Positions 23,906-31,993 of a stretch of 33,220 bases of DNA are shown piece by piece. The position numbers and the translations under genes are program-made. The number at the start of each line of letters is the position of its first letter. Position 1 is the stretch's first letter. The stretch comes from Acetobacteraceae bacterium (GTDB taxonomy: Bacteria > Pseudomonadota > Alphaproteobacteria > Acetobacterales > Acetobacteraceae), in assembly GCA_024280945.1 (NCBI GenBank), contig JAMXLO010000017.1, positions 1-33,220 on the forward strand, given 5' to 3'. Under the pieces are notes generated by a model. That model searched no databases, was not told the origin of the DNA, and saw only the letters and a program-made list of their open reading frames with translations.

Positions 23906-24982
23906 GTGTGCAAGATCGTGATTCCTGCCTCGGTTCGCCCGATTGATTGTGACGTCCACCTGGCTGTGCCGAACACCCGCGCCCTCCTGCCGTATCTCGA
24001 TGACTATTGGCGTGAGCACATCATCCGCCGCGGCATCGACGGCGACAACCTGGAGCTCAGCGCCTATCCGCCAAACGCGCCGCTGAATTGCCGGCCCGAC
24101 TGGCGGCCGCAGCAGGGTCTGCCAGGCTCGCAGTTCGAGCAGTTGCGCGACCATGTGCTGGAGCCGTTCCAGCCGCGCTTTGTCATCTGCAACGTGCTGC
24201 ATGGCTCGCAGATCATGTTCAGCGAGGATCTCTCCGCCGCGCTGTGCCGCGCGATCAACAATTGGATCGCCGCCGAATGGCTCGATCGGGATCCACGGCT
24301 ACGCGCATCCATCGTTGTGCCGGCGCATAGTCCGGAACTGGCGGTGGCGGAGATCGAGCGTCGAGCCGACGATCGCCGCTTCGTGCAGGTGCTGATGTTG
24401 GCAATGACCGAGATGCCGCTGGGTCGACGGCAGCACTGGCCGATCTATCAAGCCGCGGAGCATCTCGATCTGCCGATCGGTATCCACGCGGGAAGTAGCT
24501 TCCGTCACCCGCCAAGCGCGCTCGGCTGGTCCTCGTACTACTTAGAGGACTATGTGTCGCAAGCGCCCGGGTTCTCGGGCGTGCTGAATAGCCTGGTTAC
24601 CGAGGGCGTGTTCAACAAGTTCCCGCGCCTCAAGGTTGTCCTGATCGAATCGGGTGTGAGTTGGCTACCGGCACATTTCTGGCGCATCAACAAGACATGG
24701 CGTGGTGTGCGCTCAGAGACTCCGTGGGTGGATCGTGTACCGTCCGAGATCATCCGCGAGCACGTGAGACTGACCGTGCAGCCGTTCGACGATCCGCCGG
24801 ATAAAGCCCTCGTACAGACGATCCTCGACGAGATCGGTTCTGACGAGATGCTGCTGTTCTCGACAGACTACCCGCACTGGCACTTCGAGGGCACCGATGC
24901 CATCCCCCCTGGTCTGCCAAGCGACGTCCTGACCAAGATCTTGGCTGATAATGCGCTGGCAACCTATGCACGTTTGAACTGA
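23906..24982 (+). CDS. Amidohydrolase-2 family protein, first copy
   Basis: This metal-dependent TIM-barrel protein belongs to the amidohydrolase_2 family (COG2159), which includes ACMSD and aromatic-acid decarboxylases as well as lactone hydrolases. Visible metal-site features are the N-terminal DCDVH, a His in GIHAGSSFRHP and the Asp in LLFSTDYPHWHFEG. The frame is open back to a GTG at 23831, but that start would put the operator at 23873-23892 inside the coding region. GTG 23906 (VCKIVIPASVRPIDCDVH) fits family length better at 358 residues; GTG 23918 is also possible. It is followed by a second amidohydrolase after 27 bases. The two share many blocks (FVQVLMLAMTEMPLGRR versus FAQVNIPPRGVEPLGRQ). 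The reaction is unknown. Confidence 0.88.
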   Translation: MCKIVIPASVRPIDCDVHLAVPNTRALLPYLDDYWREHIIRRGIDGDNLELSAYPPNAPLNCRPDWRPQQGLPGSQFEQLRDHVLEPFQPRFVICNVLHGSQIMFSEDLSAALCRAINNWIAAEWLDRDPRLRASIVVPAHSPELAVAEIERRADDRRFVQVLMLAMTEMPLGRRQHWPIYQAAEHLDLPIGIHAGSSFRHPPSALGWSSYYLEDYVSQAPGFSGVLNSLVTEGVFNKFPRLKVVLIESGVSWLPAHFWRINKTWRGVRSETPWVDRVPSEIIREHVRLTVQPFDDPPDKALVQTILDEIGSDEMLLFSTDYPHWHFEGTDAIPPGLPSDVLTKILADNALATYARLN

Positions 24983-25009
24983 CCTTTCATCCGGAAACGG
25001 AGAGTCGAC

Positions 25010-26122
25010 ATGAATATGACGGTTATGGATCGCAAACCCGAAGCCATCAACCAGAGCTTTCTGGGCTTCATCGATTGCGATGTGCATCCGTTCTTCAAAA
25101 CACCCGCTGAGTTCGATGCTTTCCTGCCACAGCGCTGGCGCGAGCATCGGGCCACTATCGGCGGGCGCACGCGCCAGGGTCTGGCAAAGGCATCGAACTA
25201 TCCGCGCATGTCTCCGGGCAACGGCCAGCGCATGGATGCTTGGCCCCCCGATGGTACGCATCCCGGCTCAGACCTGCCGTTCATGCAGGAGCAGTTGCTG
25301 GATCTGTTCAACGTCGCCTACGGTCTGCTGGCCCCGCTCGTCGGGGGCGCGGGCGGCGAGCGAAACGTCGAATTCGGCGCAGCGATGGCGACCGCGGTGA
25401 ACGAGTGGCAGCTCGCGCGGTGGTGCGATCCTGATCCGCGCCTGAAGGCCGCTGTGCAGGTGAATATCGAGCACGAGAAGGCCGCCATAGCGGAAATTGA
25501 AAAGCGCGCCGGCGACCGGCGTTTCGCGCAGGTGAACATTCCGCCGCGCGGTGTGGAGCCGCTCGGACGCCAACGCTACTGGCCCATCCTGGAAGCCTGT
25601 GCTGCGAATGGCTTCCCGGTCTCGCTCCATCTTGGCGGCAATGGGGGGCATCCCTCGACCGGCGGCGGCTGGCCTTCCTTCTACCACGAAGAGCATCCGT
25701 CCTACGTGCAGTCGATGCAGACCCTGGTCACCAGTCTGGTCTGTGAGGGCGTATTCGAACACATCCCAAATCTCAAGGTCGTCTTGGTGGAAGGCGGCTT
25801 TGCCTGGCTGCCGGCGCTGTGCTGGCGGCTGGACAAGGCCTGGAAGCGGCTGCATGCGGAAGTGCCGTTTCTGAAGCAGAAGCCATCGGAGTATGTGCGC
25901 CAGCACATTTGGGTGACAACGCAACCGATCGAGGAGCCCGAACGGCCACGCGATATGCTGTCAACGCTCGAGTGGATCGGGGTCGATCGCGTGATGTTCT
26001 CGACCGACTATCCACACTGGGATCAGGACGATCCTCGCTTCGCGTTCAAAGTCCCGCTGCCGGAGGAGTGGAGGCGCAAGATCTATCACGAAAATGCTCG
26101 TGCACTCTACGGTCTGGATTGA
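25010..26122 (+). CDS. Amidohydrolase-2 family protein, second copy
   Basis: This 370-residue protein is of the same family as its upstream neighbour. The metal motif DCDVH is at residues 22-26, a His lies in VSLHLGGNGGHP, and the Asp is in VMFSTDYPHWDQDDP. The ATG at 25010 has a clear ribosome site (GGAGAG). The sequence is clearly paralogous to the 23906 gene but diverged, suggesting two steps or a two-subunit enzyme rather than a recent duplicate. It is followed after two bases by a Rieske-type protein. Such amidohydrolase pairs with a small Rieske protein recur in alphaproteobacteria, to my memory without an assigned role. The product could hydrolyse a lactone or amide or decarboxylate an acid. 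Confidence 0.92.
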   Translation: MNMTVMDRKPEAINQSFLGFIDCDVHPFFKTPAEFDAFLPQRWREHRATIGGRTRQGLAKASNYPRMSPGNGQRMDAWPPDGTHPGSDLPFMQEQLLDLFNVAYGLLAPLVGGAGGERNVEFGAAMATAVNEWQLARWCDPDPRLKAAVQVNIEHEKAAIAEIEKRAGDRRFAQVNIPPRGVEPLGRQRYWPILEACAANGFPVSLHLGGNGGHPSTGGGWPSFYHEEHPSYVQSMQTLVTSLVCEGVFEHIPNLKVVLVEGGFAWLPALCWRLDKAWKRLHAEVPFLKQKPSEYVRQHIWVTTQPIEEPERPRDMLSTLEWIGVDRVMFSTDYPHWDQDDPRFAFKVPLPEEWRRKIYHENARALYGLD

Positions 26123-26124
26123 CG

Positions 26125-26538
26125 ATGACTCGCCATATCGTCGCGACAGTAGACGAGATCGCGCCCGGCACCTGCAAGATCGTGACCGTGAAGGGGCGCG
26201 AGATCGGTGTCTTTCACATCAACAATGAGTTCTTCGCGCTGATCAACCGGTGTCCGCATCAGGGCGCGCAACTTTGCCGGGGTGCGCTTCTCAGCAGGCT
26301 GGAATCGCCAGGTCCCGGCGAATACAGCCTCACGCGCCAGGGAGAGATGCTACGCTGTCCGTGGCATTGCTGGGAGTTCGATGTCCGCACCGGGCAGTCC
26401 TGGTGCGATCCGGATAGTGTACACGCACGCACCTTTGCCGTGGAAGTCGAGCCGGGCGAGAAGCTGGCCAAGGGACCCTTCGAGGCAGAGACGGTTCCGG
26501 TCAGCGTGGAACAGAACTACGTCGTGATCACTGTTTGA
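26125..26538 (+). CDS. Rieske [2Fe-2S] ferredoxin-like protein
   Basis: This is a 137-residue single-domain Rieske protein. The cluster ligands are Cys43 and His45 (RCPHQGA) and Cys78 and His81 (CPWHCWEF). The stretch between the two boxes is 32 residues, longer than in ordinary ferredoxin components, with an inserted loop (LESPGPGEYSL). There is no signal peptide or membrane anchor, so it is cytosolic. The ATG at 26125 lies two bases after the amidohydrolase stop. No oxygenase large subunit or reductase is encoded in the window, so its electron partner must be elsewhere, or the protein serves the amidohydrolases in an unknown way. Confidence 0.93.
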   Translation: MTRHIVATVDEIAPGTCKIVTVKGREIGVFHINNEFFALINRCPHQGAQLCRGALLSRLESPGPGEYSLTRQGEMLRCPWHCWEFDVRTGQSWCDPDSVHARTFAVEVEPGEKLAKGPFEAETVPVSVEQNYVVITV

Positions 26539-26565
26539 CTGCGACAGTGAGGACAGCGTGATAAG

Positions 26566-27666
26566 GTGATAAGAGGAGATCGCGCCGAAGTCAGATTGAG
26601 GTCCCGCCGACCGCGCAAAGCGACTAGCGCATCGGTTAAGCTCGAGGATGTTGCTCGGCGTGCCGGCGTATCGACCGCATCGGTATCGCGCGCCTTGAAT
26701 ACGCCCAACCTGGTTTCGCCCGAGTTGCGCGATCGCATCGCCCAGGCGGCGCTGGATCTGAAGTGGGTGCCGAATGGGGTTGCCAAGGCACTCGCTTCGC
26801 TGCGCACGCGCACCATCGGCGTGATGATCCCAACGCTGAGCCATCAAAACTTCGCCACGCTGATCGAGGCGCTACAACAGGATCTGGGGGCGGCGCACTA
26901 CACGCTCGTTCTATGCTGCATGGCGGCGGCATCCGAGGAGATGCACGTCCAGCAAGCGCGCAAGCTCGTCGAGCAGGGGATTGAGTGCCTGGTTCTCGTC
27001 GGCGAAGCCCATCCGGAAGCGCTTTTCGAACTGCTGCGATCCCAGGATCTCCCGTATGTGATTACTTACACCAGCGGCCGAGACCCGAGGCACGTTTGCA
27101 TAGGGTTCGATAACTACGCAGCCTCCGCAAGGTTGACGGAGCACTTGCTCGATCTCGGCCATAGTAGTTTTGGCATTGTGGCGCATGAAAACGATGCCAA
27201 CGACCGCATCCAACAGCGCCTCGCCGGCGTGCGAGACACGCTGGCGCAATCCGGAATTGCGGTCCGGCCGCAGCACTTTGTGCGGGTGAACAGCCGGCAC
27301 ATCGCAAGCGGCCGGGAGGGAATGCAGAAAATACTTGCGGATGATCGGCTGCGTCCGACCGCGCTCATATGCACGAATGACTACATTGCGACGGGCGCCA
27401 TGATCGAAGCAAAAAAGCTTGGCCTGCGAATTCCGGACGATCTGAGCATTGTCGGCTTCGACGACACGGATATGTCGGCACACCTGGATCCGCCACTGAC
27501 GACGATCCGCGTACCGAGCCGCCTTATGGGCGAAGAGATAGCCAAATACATCATTACTCGTTTGGAAGCAGGGTCAGCCGAACGCCCGCTACCGCTGGCA
27601 GCTGAATTGATCTTGCGCGGCAGTACTGCGACCCCTCCACGAAAGAGCTCGAATGAGCCGGCTTAA
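26566..27666 (+). CDS. LacI-family transcriptional regulator
   Basis: This 366-residue repressor-type protein has an N-terminal helix-turn-helix (KLEDVARRAGVSTASVSRAL, residues 25-44), a hinge region, and a periplasmic-binding-protein-like effector domain. The effector domain shows IGVMIPTLSHQNFATLIEAL, CIGFDNYAASARL, CTNDYIATGAMIEA and IVGFDDTDMSAHLDPPLTTI. The GTG at 26566 is used; a start slightly downstream is possible because the first 20 residues are basic and not conserved. It lies 27 bases after the Rieske gene and overlaps the next gene by 14 bases, so it is part of the operon. It is the likely binder of the five operators in the cluster, with self-control through 23812-23892. The ligand is unknown. 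Confidence 0.94.
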   Translation: MIRGDRAEVRLRSRRPRKATSASVKLEDVARRAGVSTASVSRALNTPNLVSPELRDRIAQAALDLKWVPNGVAKALASLRTRTIGVMIPTLSHQNFATLIEALQQDLGAAHYTLVLCCMAAASEEMHVQQARKLVEQGIECLVLVGEAHPEALFELLRSQDLPYVITYTSGRDPRHVCIGFDNYAASARLTEHLLDLGHSSFGIVAHENDANDRIQQRLAGVRDTLAQSGIAVRPQHFVRVNSRHIASGREGMQKILADDRLRPTALICTNDYIATGAMIEAKKLGLRIPDDLSIVGFDDTDMSAHLDPPLTTIRVPSRLMGEEIAKYIITRLEAGSAERPLPLAAELILRGSTATPPRKSSNEPA

Positions 27667-28729
27667 GGTAGCCATAATCGGCTGTGGGTGGGCCGGTGAC
27701 CTGCAGATGACCCGCGGCTTCAACCTGCTCCCCGACTTGTTCGAGATGTCCGTCTGCTGCAGCCGGCATGCAGAAGGACGCCAGGAATTTGCAGCCAAAT
27801 ACGACATCCCGCATCAAGTTGCGCGCGTCGAGGACGTTTTGGCGATGCCCGGCATAGATGTCGTGAGTATCTGCACGCCACCACCGCTGCATCACGCCAT
27901 GATCCTGGCATCTCTCGATGCAGATAAACATGTGATCTGCGAGAAGCCGCTGGTTGGATCGTTGCGACAACTCGATGACGTCGTTGCGGCAGAACGTCGA
28001 ACCAAGCGACGTGTCATGCCGATCTTCCAATACCGGTTCGGCTCCGCGATCCCCAAGATCAAAGAGATAATCGGCTCCGGCCTTGCCGGGCAGTTGTATA
28101 CAGCGTCGGTGGAAACCTTGCTGCGCCGCTCGGCCGATTACTATCGGATCGAGTGGCGGGGAAAGTTCGCCACAGAGCTTGGTGGCGTGTTGGTAACGCA
28201 GGCGATCCACAACCACGACCTTCTGTTGCATTTGCTTGGGCCGGTAGCGAACGTGACCGCGTTCAAAGCCACGCGTGTCAATCGCATAGAGGTCGAGGAT
28301 TGCGCCGCGGCCAGCCTCCGTCTGGAGAATGGAGCGCTCGCATCGATTACGGCGACACTCGGGTCCGTCCGTCCGTCAGCGCGGATGCGTCTGTGCTTCG
28401 AGCGTGTTGCGTTCGAACGCCAGTGTTTCGGCGATGCTACATCTCAGCTCGCCGAAGAGCCCTGGGAATTCACAGCCGCAGATCCGGATAGTGCCGCAGC
28501 CATCGGGGCGATCATGGAGCGTCCGGCACAGGGATATAGCGGTTTTGCAGGGCAGTTTGCCGGCTTCCACCAAGCCATTGGGCAGGGCACACCGCTCCCG
28601 GTCTCCTTGCAGGATGCCCGACAATCATTGGAGTTGATCTCGGCGATGTTTCATTCGGCTGAAACCGGGCAGCACGTGTCGCTGCCCCTTCCGAATACCC
28701 ACCCCAGATATGCCGGGTGGCTGACTTAA
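27653..28729 (+). CDS. Gfo/Idh/MocA-family oxidoreductase
   Basis: This 358-residue NAD(P)-dependent dehydrogenase is of the glucose-fructose oxidoreductase / inositol dehydrogenase / MocA family, which acts on sugars, inositols and related compounds. It has a Rossmann motif GCGWAG (10-15), a domain boundary with the catalytic Lys in CEKP (EKP at 97-99), and a C-terminal sheet domain starting at MPIFQYRFGSAIPKIKEIIG. A possible substrate-site His pair is seen in QAIHNHDLLLHLLG. The ATG lies inside the end of the lacI gene (14-base overlap), so translation is coupled. It is the last gene of the operon. A weak hairpin follows at 28830-28848. Confidence 0.93.
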   Translation: MSRLKVAIIGCGWAGDLQMTRGFNLLPDLFEMSVCCSRHAEGRQEFAAKYDIPHQVARVEDVLAMPGIDVVSICTPPPLHHAMILASLDADKHVICEKPLVGSLRQLDDVVAAERRTKRRVMPIFQYRFGSAIPKIKEIIGSGLAGQLYTASVETLLRRSADYYRIEWRGKFATELGGVLVTQAIHNHDLLLHLLGPVANVTAFKATRVNRIEVEDCAAASLRLENGALASITATLGSVRPSARMRLCFERVAFERQCFGDATSQLAEEPWEFTAADPDSAAAIGAIMERPAQGYSGFAGQFAGFHQAIGQGTPLPVSLQDARQSLELISAMFHSAETGQHVSLPLPNTHPRYAGWLT

Positions 28730-28829
28730 AGCGCTATCGCGCTTAGGAAACGACATGCAAGGGAAGGAGCGCGGTTTGCCCCTGGAGAGCCGCCCGCAAG
28801 GTCCGTAACTGGATCGAGACTACTAGCGC

Positions 28830-28848
28830 CGGGCCACCTTGGGGCCCG
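28830..28848 (+). terminator. Possible hairpin after the catabolic operon
   Basis: CGGGCC and GGCCCG pair around a 7-base loop, 100 bases after the Gfo/Idh/MocA stop. No T-run follows, so it is only a candidate terminator. Confidence 0.25.
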
Positions 28849-28903
28849 CACCTACTACTTCGCGCCGGTGACAGAGACCTGTCAGCGCCAAAGTTCACAT
28901 GGG

Positions 28904-29743
28904 GGCTCTGGTGCAAACGAGGCGGGCTGGTCGGCTAAGCTGAGGGCCTGAACCGCGAGAGGTCGGCCTATGGGCAAGCCGGGGTGCCTGGAGGAGCTGT
29001 TCACAGGGCGACACTTCGACCGCGACATCATCATTTTGTGCGTGCGCTGGTACCTTCGGTTCAAACTGAACCTGCGCGACCTGGTCGAGATGATGGCGGA
29101 GCGTGGCTTGTCGCTGGCACATACAACCATCATGCGATGGGTCCGGCACTATACCCCCGAATTCGAGAAGCGCTGGCGCCGCTATGCCCTTGCAGTGGGC
29201 CGGTCGTGGCGCGTGGACCAGACATACGTCAAGATCAGAGGCGAGTGGTGTTATTTATACCGTGCCGTCGATCGGGCTGAACGGACAGTCGACTTCAGGT
29301 TGAGCGCAAGGCGCGATGTAGCCGCTGCGAAGGCCTTCTTCCGCAAAGCGATTAATGACCACCAGCACCCGCCAGAGACCATCACGCTGGACGGCTACGC
29401 CGCATCGCACCGCGCAGCGCACGAAATGAAAGCTGATGGTTCCTTGCCAGCGGACACGAAGCAGCGCTCGTCGAAGTACTTGAATAACCTGATCGAGCAA
29501 GACCATCGGGGCGTCAAGCAACGTATCGCTGTGATGCTCGGCTTCAAGCAGTTCCGTCATGCGGCGATCACGATTGCCGGCATCGAGCTGATGCATCCTA
29601 TCCGCAAGGGGTAGTTCGGGCTCCAACGTCTCGGGGTTCAAGGCCGACTTGCGCCCGCTGTTTGGAGTGCAGTGCTCTCGGCATAAAGGTGACACGGCGC
29701 GTCAGAGACACGCGTGCTCGTGCTGCCGTTTTGCACCAGTTCC
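28904..29743 (+). mobile_element. IS6-family insertion sequence
   Basis: This element of about 840 bp has ends GGCTCTGGTGCAAA (28904-28917) and, inverted, GGAACTGGTGCAAA (29743-29730). The two 14-mers differ at two places and are of the GGnnCTGnTGCAAA type common in the IS6 family. Flanks read CACATGGG on the left and CACATATGGG on the right, where the right copy begins at the last base I assign to the element. This could be a slightly altered 8-bp target duplication. The single gene inside is a transposase with a premature stop. Confidence 0.85.
28970..29686 (+). pseudogene. IS6-family transposase with premature TAG
   Basis: This DDE transposase has an N-terminal zinc-finger/HTH-like part (HFDRDIIILCVRWYLRFKLN, LRDLVEMMAERG) and the catalytic core: Asp83 (RVDQTYVKIRG), Asp141 (ITLDGYAAS) and Glu176 (NLIEQDHRGVKQR). 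Reading from ATG 28970 stops at a TAG at 29612-29614 after 214 residues. The same frame then continues with FGLQRLGVQGRLAPAVWSAV to a TAA at 29684-29686. Family members have a Gln here (RKGQF-type), so a CAG-to-TAG change explains it. All catalytic residues precede the stop, so a shortened protein of 214 residues might still act, but the C-terminal 24 residues are lost. Confidence 0.85.
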
Positions 29744-29819
29744 ACATATGGGACCGCGTTCATGACCAGCTATGAGAGCGGCATTACCACTCGTTCATCA
29801 TCATTGGACTATTCGCGGC

Positions 29820-30125
29820 TCAGCCGCGACGTAGGTCTCTCTTTCGTTCGGCGGGGACATTAAGCCTGTAAGGCAGGGTTCTTCGCCCGGCAACTCGTTG
29901 ACCGAACCGTTGAGAACGAAGGCGAACCGACCAGCGCACGTCCACCCGATCGAGTACTCCATGCGCTTCGTGGGCCCATCTCAGCAACGGAAACCGCGCC
30001 CGACCAGGAATGGACGCCCAGTCGGAGCCGACCGCCAACATCACTCTCTCTCCGTCAGCCAAGAGTGACAGCAACTCGCGGTAGGAGGGGGAAGCAATAT
30101 TTCTGCTCGTCGCATCAGCATTCAT
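29820..30125 (-). CDS. Hypothetical protein
   Basis: This 101-residue reading frame has a good ribosome site (AAGGAG, 7 bases before ATG 30125). I do not recognise a family. The first half looks protein-like (SYRELLSLLADGERVMLAVG, then SDWASIPGRARFPLLRW). The second half is very Arg-rich (RWSVRLRSQRFGQRV). An alternative frame over that part reads GEEPCLTGLMSPPNERETYV, so a frameshift in the middle is possible. It lies alone after the IS6 element, and both function and integrity are uncertain. Confidence 0.45.
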   Translation of the reverse strand: MNADATSRNIASPSYRELLSLLADGERVMLAVGSDWASIPGRARFPLLRWAHEAHGVLDRVDVRWSVRLRSQRFGQRVAGRRTLPYRLNVPAERKRDLRRG

Positions 30126-30655
30126 TGCGGGTTCTCCTTGAATGACACTCCCAACGTTGTTCGTTGCATTGTTGTAGAGTGCGACAATGAAGGCCAGACT
30201 AAGATCGACCGATTAATGGCGTCGGTCAAAGCATTAGTTTGCGACTTTATCGTTATCGTTATGCGCAAACCTTTGTGAAGGTTCCGAAAGCTGTTCCGGT
30301 GCGCCAGCAGCTCGTCTTGTCCGGATCAACGCCGAGGCGGAGATGCGCGCGTTGGCAGTGGCGCCGTGCGTGGACTTCTGCAGAGTGCTGCGGCTGCACG
30401 GCCAATTCGGCAAGCTGTCGCTCCGCCTTTCCGGGCTATGGCGGAGCAACGATCATTTGCCTGCGCTAAGCAAAGCTGCAGAATACGCGATCAATGACCA
30501 ACCCTGGCAGCCGCTACCTGGGATCGCGACGGTGCGCTGTCCGGGCTGGCTTTTGGTTCACCGCACACGAGCGGGCTGCAGCGACCCGCCCAGATTGCGC
30601 GATCAAGCAGCTGCCGCGGAACCACCCGACTGACGCAACGCCATGCAGCCATGCA
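30126..30655. other. Stretch without a convincing gene
   Basis: Several overlapping short frames exist on both strands (for example 30343-30633 plus and 30234-30449 minus), but none has recognisable motifs and they contradict each other. A 6-bp inverted repeat GACCGA/TCGGTC lies at 30208-30228. I see nothing else here. Confidence 0.5.
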
Positions 30656-31018
30656 TCACGGTTCGCATATTGCGCCCAGGCTGCCGGCTGCCGGCAGGGC
30701 AGCGATATCAGCGGCCCGCGGTGTCAGCCAGAATTCGTGCAGCCAGCGTCGATATGTGTTCGCACTGTTCAGCCAGAGCGTCCAAGCTGGCGACGTCTTC
30801 GCGGCGCGTAGTTTCACATGCAACGCCCACTCGCGCGCCACCTCTGGATCGGTGCCGTCAGGTGGCGGGATCGGCTCCGCGAGACACACACGCACATCAG
30901 TATATGCGAGGATATCTCGGCTTTTCTCCAGTGTGCCTCCCAGTTTTTCGCGGCGTTCGACAAGCGGCGCGGTGCCATTGACGCTGCTACCGCAGTGTTT
31001 CAGGTTGGCCCTGATCAA
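30656..31018 (-). CDS. Hypothetical protein, possibly N-terminally damaged
   Basis: This is 120 codons on the minus strand with a protein-like composition, for example YTDVRVCLAEPIPPPDGTDP, AREWALHVKLRAAKTSPAWT and LWLNSANTYRRWLHEFWLTP. I do not recognise the family. The only start in reach at the left end is a TTG at 31018 without a clear ribosome site. The first 35 residues look less regular than the rest, so the true N-terminus may be missing or elsewhere. It is downstream of two other unknown genes on the same strand and may belong with them. Confidence 0.5.
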   Translation of the reverse strand: MIRANLKHCGSSVNGTAPLVERREKLGGTLEKSRDILAYTDVRVCLAEPIPPPDGTDPEVAREWALHVKLRAAKTSPAWTLWLNSANTYRRWLHEFWLTPRAADIAALPAAGSLGAICEP

Positions 31019-31077
31019 TGCGCGAGCAGATAAAATTCATTGGGGGGCGGTCCACGTCGCGATCGATTTTTAGTTTT

Positions 31078-31284
31078 TTAGGGTGCAAGCGTCAGTGGCA
31101 CCACTGCAACGTCACTGCGTTCATGTGCCTGCCATCGCATAACGAAGCGCAGCAACGCCTTGTCGTGCCCACGTTCCACGCCGTCCAGCATTAGCCTGAG
31201 GCTTCCTGACACTGATCCTGACACTGCATGTGCGCTCGCTTCATTGGCGGCAGTGACTGCGGATTGGATAAGTCCAGTTTGCAC
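31078..31284 (-). pseudogene. Possible frameshifted C-terminal half of the upstream small gene
   Basis: This frame (SAVTAANEASAHAVSGSVSG, then SLRLMLDGVERGHDKALLRF) overlaps the end of the 31191-31493 frame in a different register and runs to a TAA at 31078. It has the same style as its upstream neighbour. A 12-base tandem repeat, CAGTGTCAGGAT followed by CAGTGTCAGGAA on the minus strand at about 31200-31226, lies in the overlap. I infer that one ancestral gene may have been shifted here, but without a homologue this is only a suggestion. Confidence 0.3.
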
Positions 31285-31493
31285 ACCGCATCGAACAGTG
31301 CCTGACTTCGTTCGAATTGCTCTGGTGTAAACGGTGCGCTGATCCAGGCGGGCACCGGAATGTCCGGTAGCCAGTCAACAGCCGGCAAACCAAGCTGGCC
31401 CAGACGCGCATTGAGTTCGCGCACCAGCAACGCCGCATCCGCACCGTCCTGCACCCCCTCCAGCAACGCGCGCAGTTCGAAGGCATCGATCAT
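31191..31493 (-). CDS. Hypothetical protein, possibly frameshifted at its end
   Basis: This 100-residue frame starts at ATG 31493, six bases after the stop of the upstream small gene. It has a helical acidic N-terminus (FELRALLEGVQDGADAALLV) and a Trp/Pro-rich middle (DWLPDIPVPAWISAPFTPEQ). The last residues (MKRAHMQCQDQCQEASG) look like out-of-frame translation, and the neighbouring frame continues with more regular sequence. The family is not recognised. It probably forms a small operon with 31500-31766. Confidence 0.5.
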   Translation of the reverse strand: MIDAFELRALLEGVQDGADAALLVRELNARLGQLGLPAVDWLPDIPVPAWISAPFTPEQFERSQALFDAVCKLDLSNPQSLPPMKRAHMQCQDQCQEASG

Positions 31494-31499
31494 GCGCCG

Positions 31500-31766
31500 T
31501 CACCCGTTGCCGTTGAGATCAGTGTTGCGTACGGCCCCGATTGGATCAGCGCCTGTGACAACCCGCGAGCCGGCACGCGCTGGACCGCCCGGAGTCACTG
31601 GCTTGGGCCGGTTCACCACCGGCTGGGGCACTGACGGTGCGGGCTGGGCTGACTGGCCCTCGCCTGGGCCGCCAACGACCTGCCCGGCGGGCGCCCCGCC
31701 CAACTTCGTCGCATTGCGACCCGACAGATTGACGCTGGTGCGGTCGATGTTTGGGCGACGTGGCAT
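31500..31766 (-). CDS. Hypothetical Pro/Gly-rich small protein
   Basis: This is an 88-residue basic, low-complexity protein (MPRRPNIDRTSVNLSGRNAT, then a Gly/Pro/Gln-rich tail). It has no membrane segment or known motif. The start codon at 31766 follows a purine-rich stretch (GGAGCAAGC). It is the first gene of the unknown minus-strand group 31766-31078. Such short, disordered, basic proteins are often accessory. I cannot assign a function. Confidence 0.5.
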   Translation of the reverse strand: MPRRPNIDRTSVNLSGRNATKLGGAPAGQVVGGPGEGQSAQPAPSVPQPVVNRPKPVTPGGPARAGSRVVTGADPIGAVRNTDLNGNG

Positions 31767-31993
31767 GTGCTTGCTCCTACTTTGGCCCGAACCACCTGTG
31801 CTGAATGCACGTGCGCCTAAAGTTGGCTTCCAGGCTGCAATCCGACACCGGGGGCATCTTGCTGTATTTGCCGATGAGCCTTTTCTGCGTGCTCTTATAC
31901 GCGCTCCGTTTGTGCTTCACCCCCGGCAACGGTGAACGCACCGCAGTATTCAGCTGGGCAAGCTTCACCTGCACCCGTCTTAGTCCGCGTTCC

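Noticed and set aside
10885-29743. Composite transposon formed by two IS6 copies
   Set aside because: The two IS6 transposases belong to clearly different sequence types, the left one is only a fragment, and they are inverted relative to each other. They are not a matched pair.
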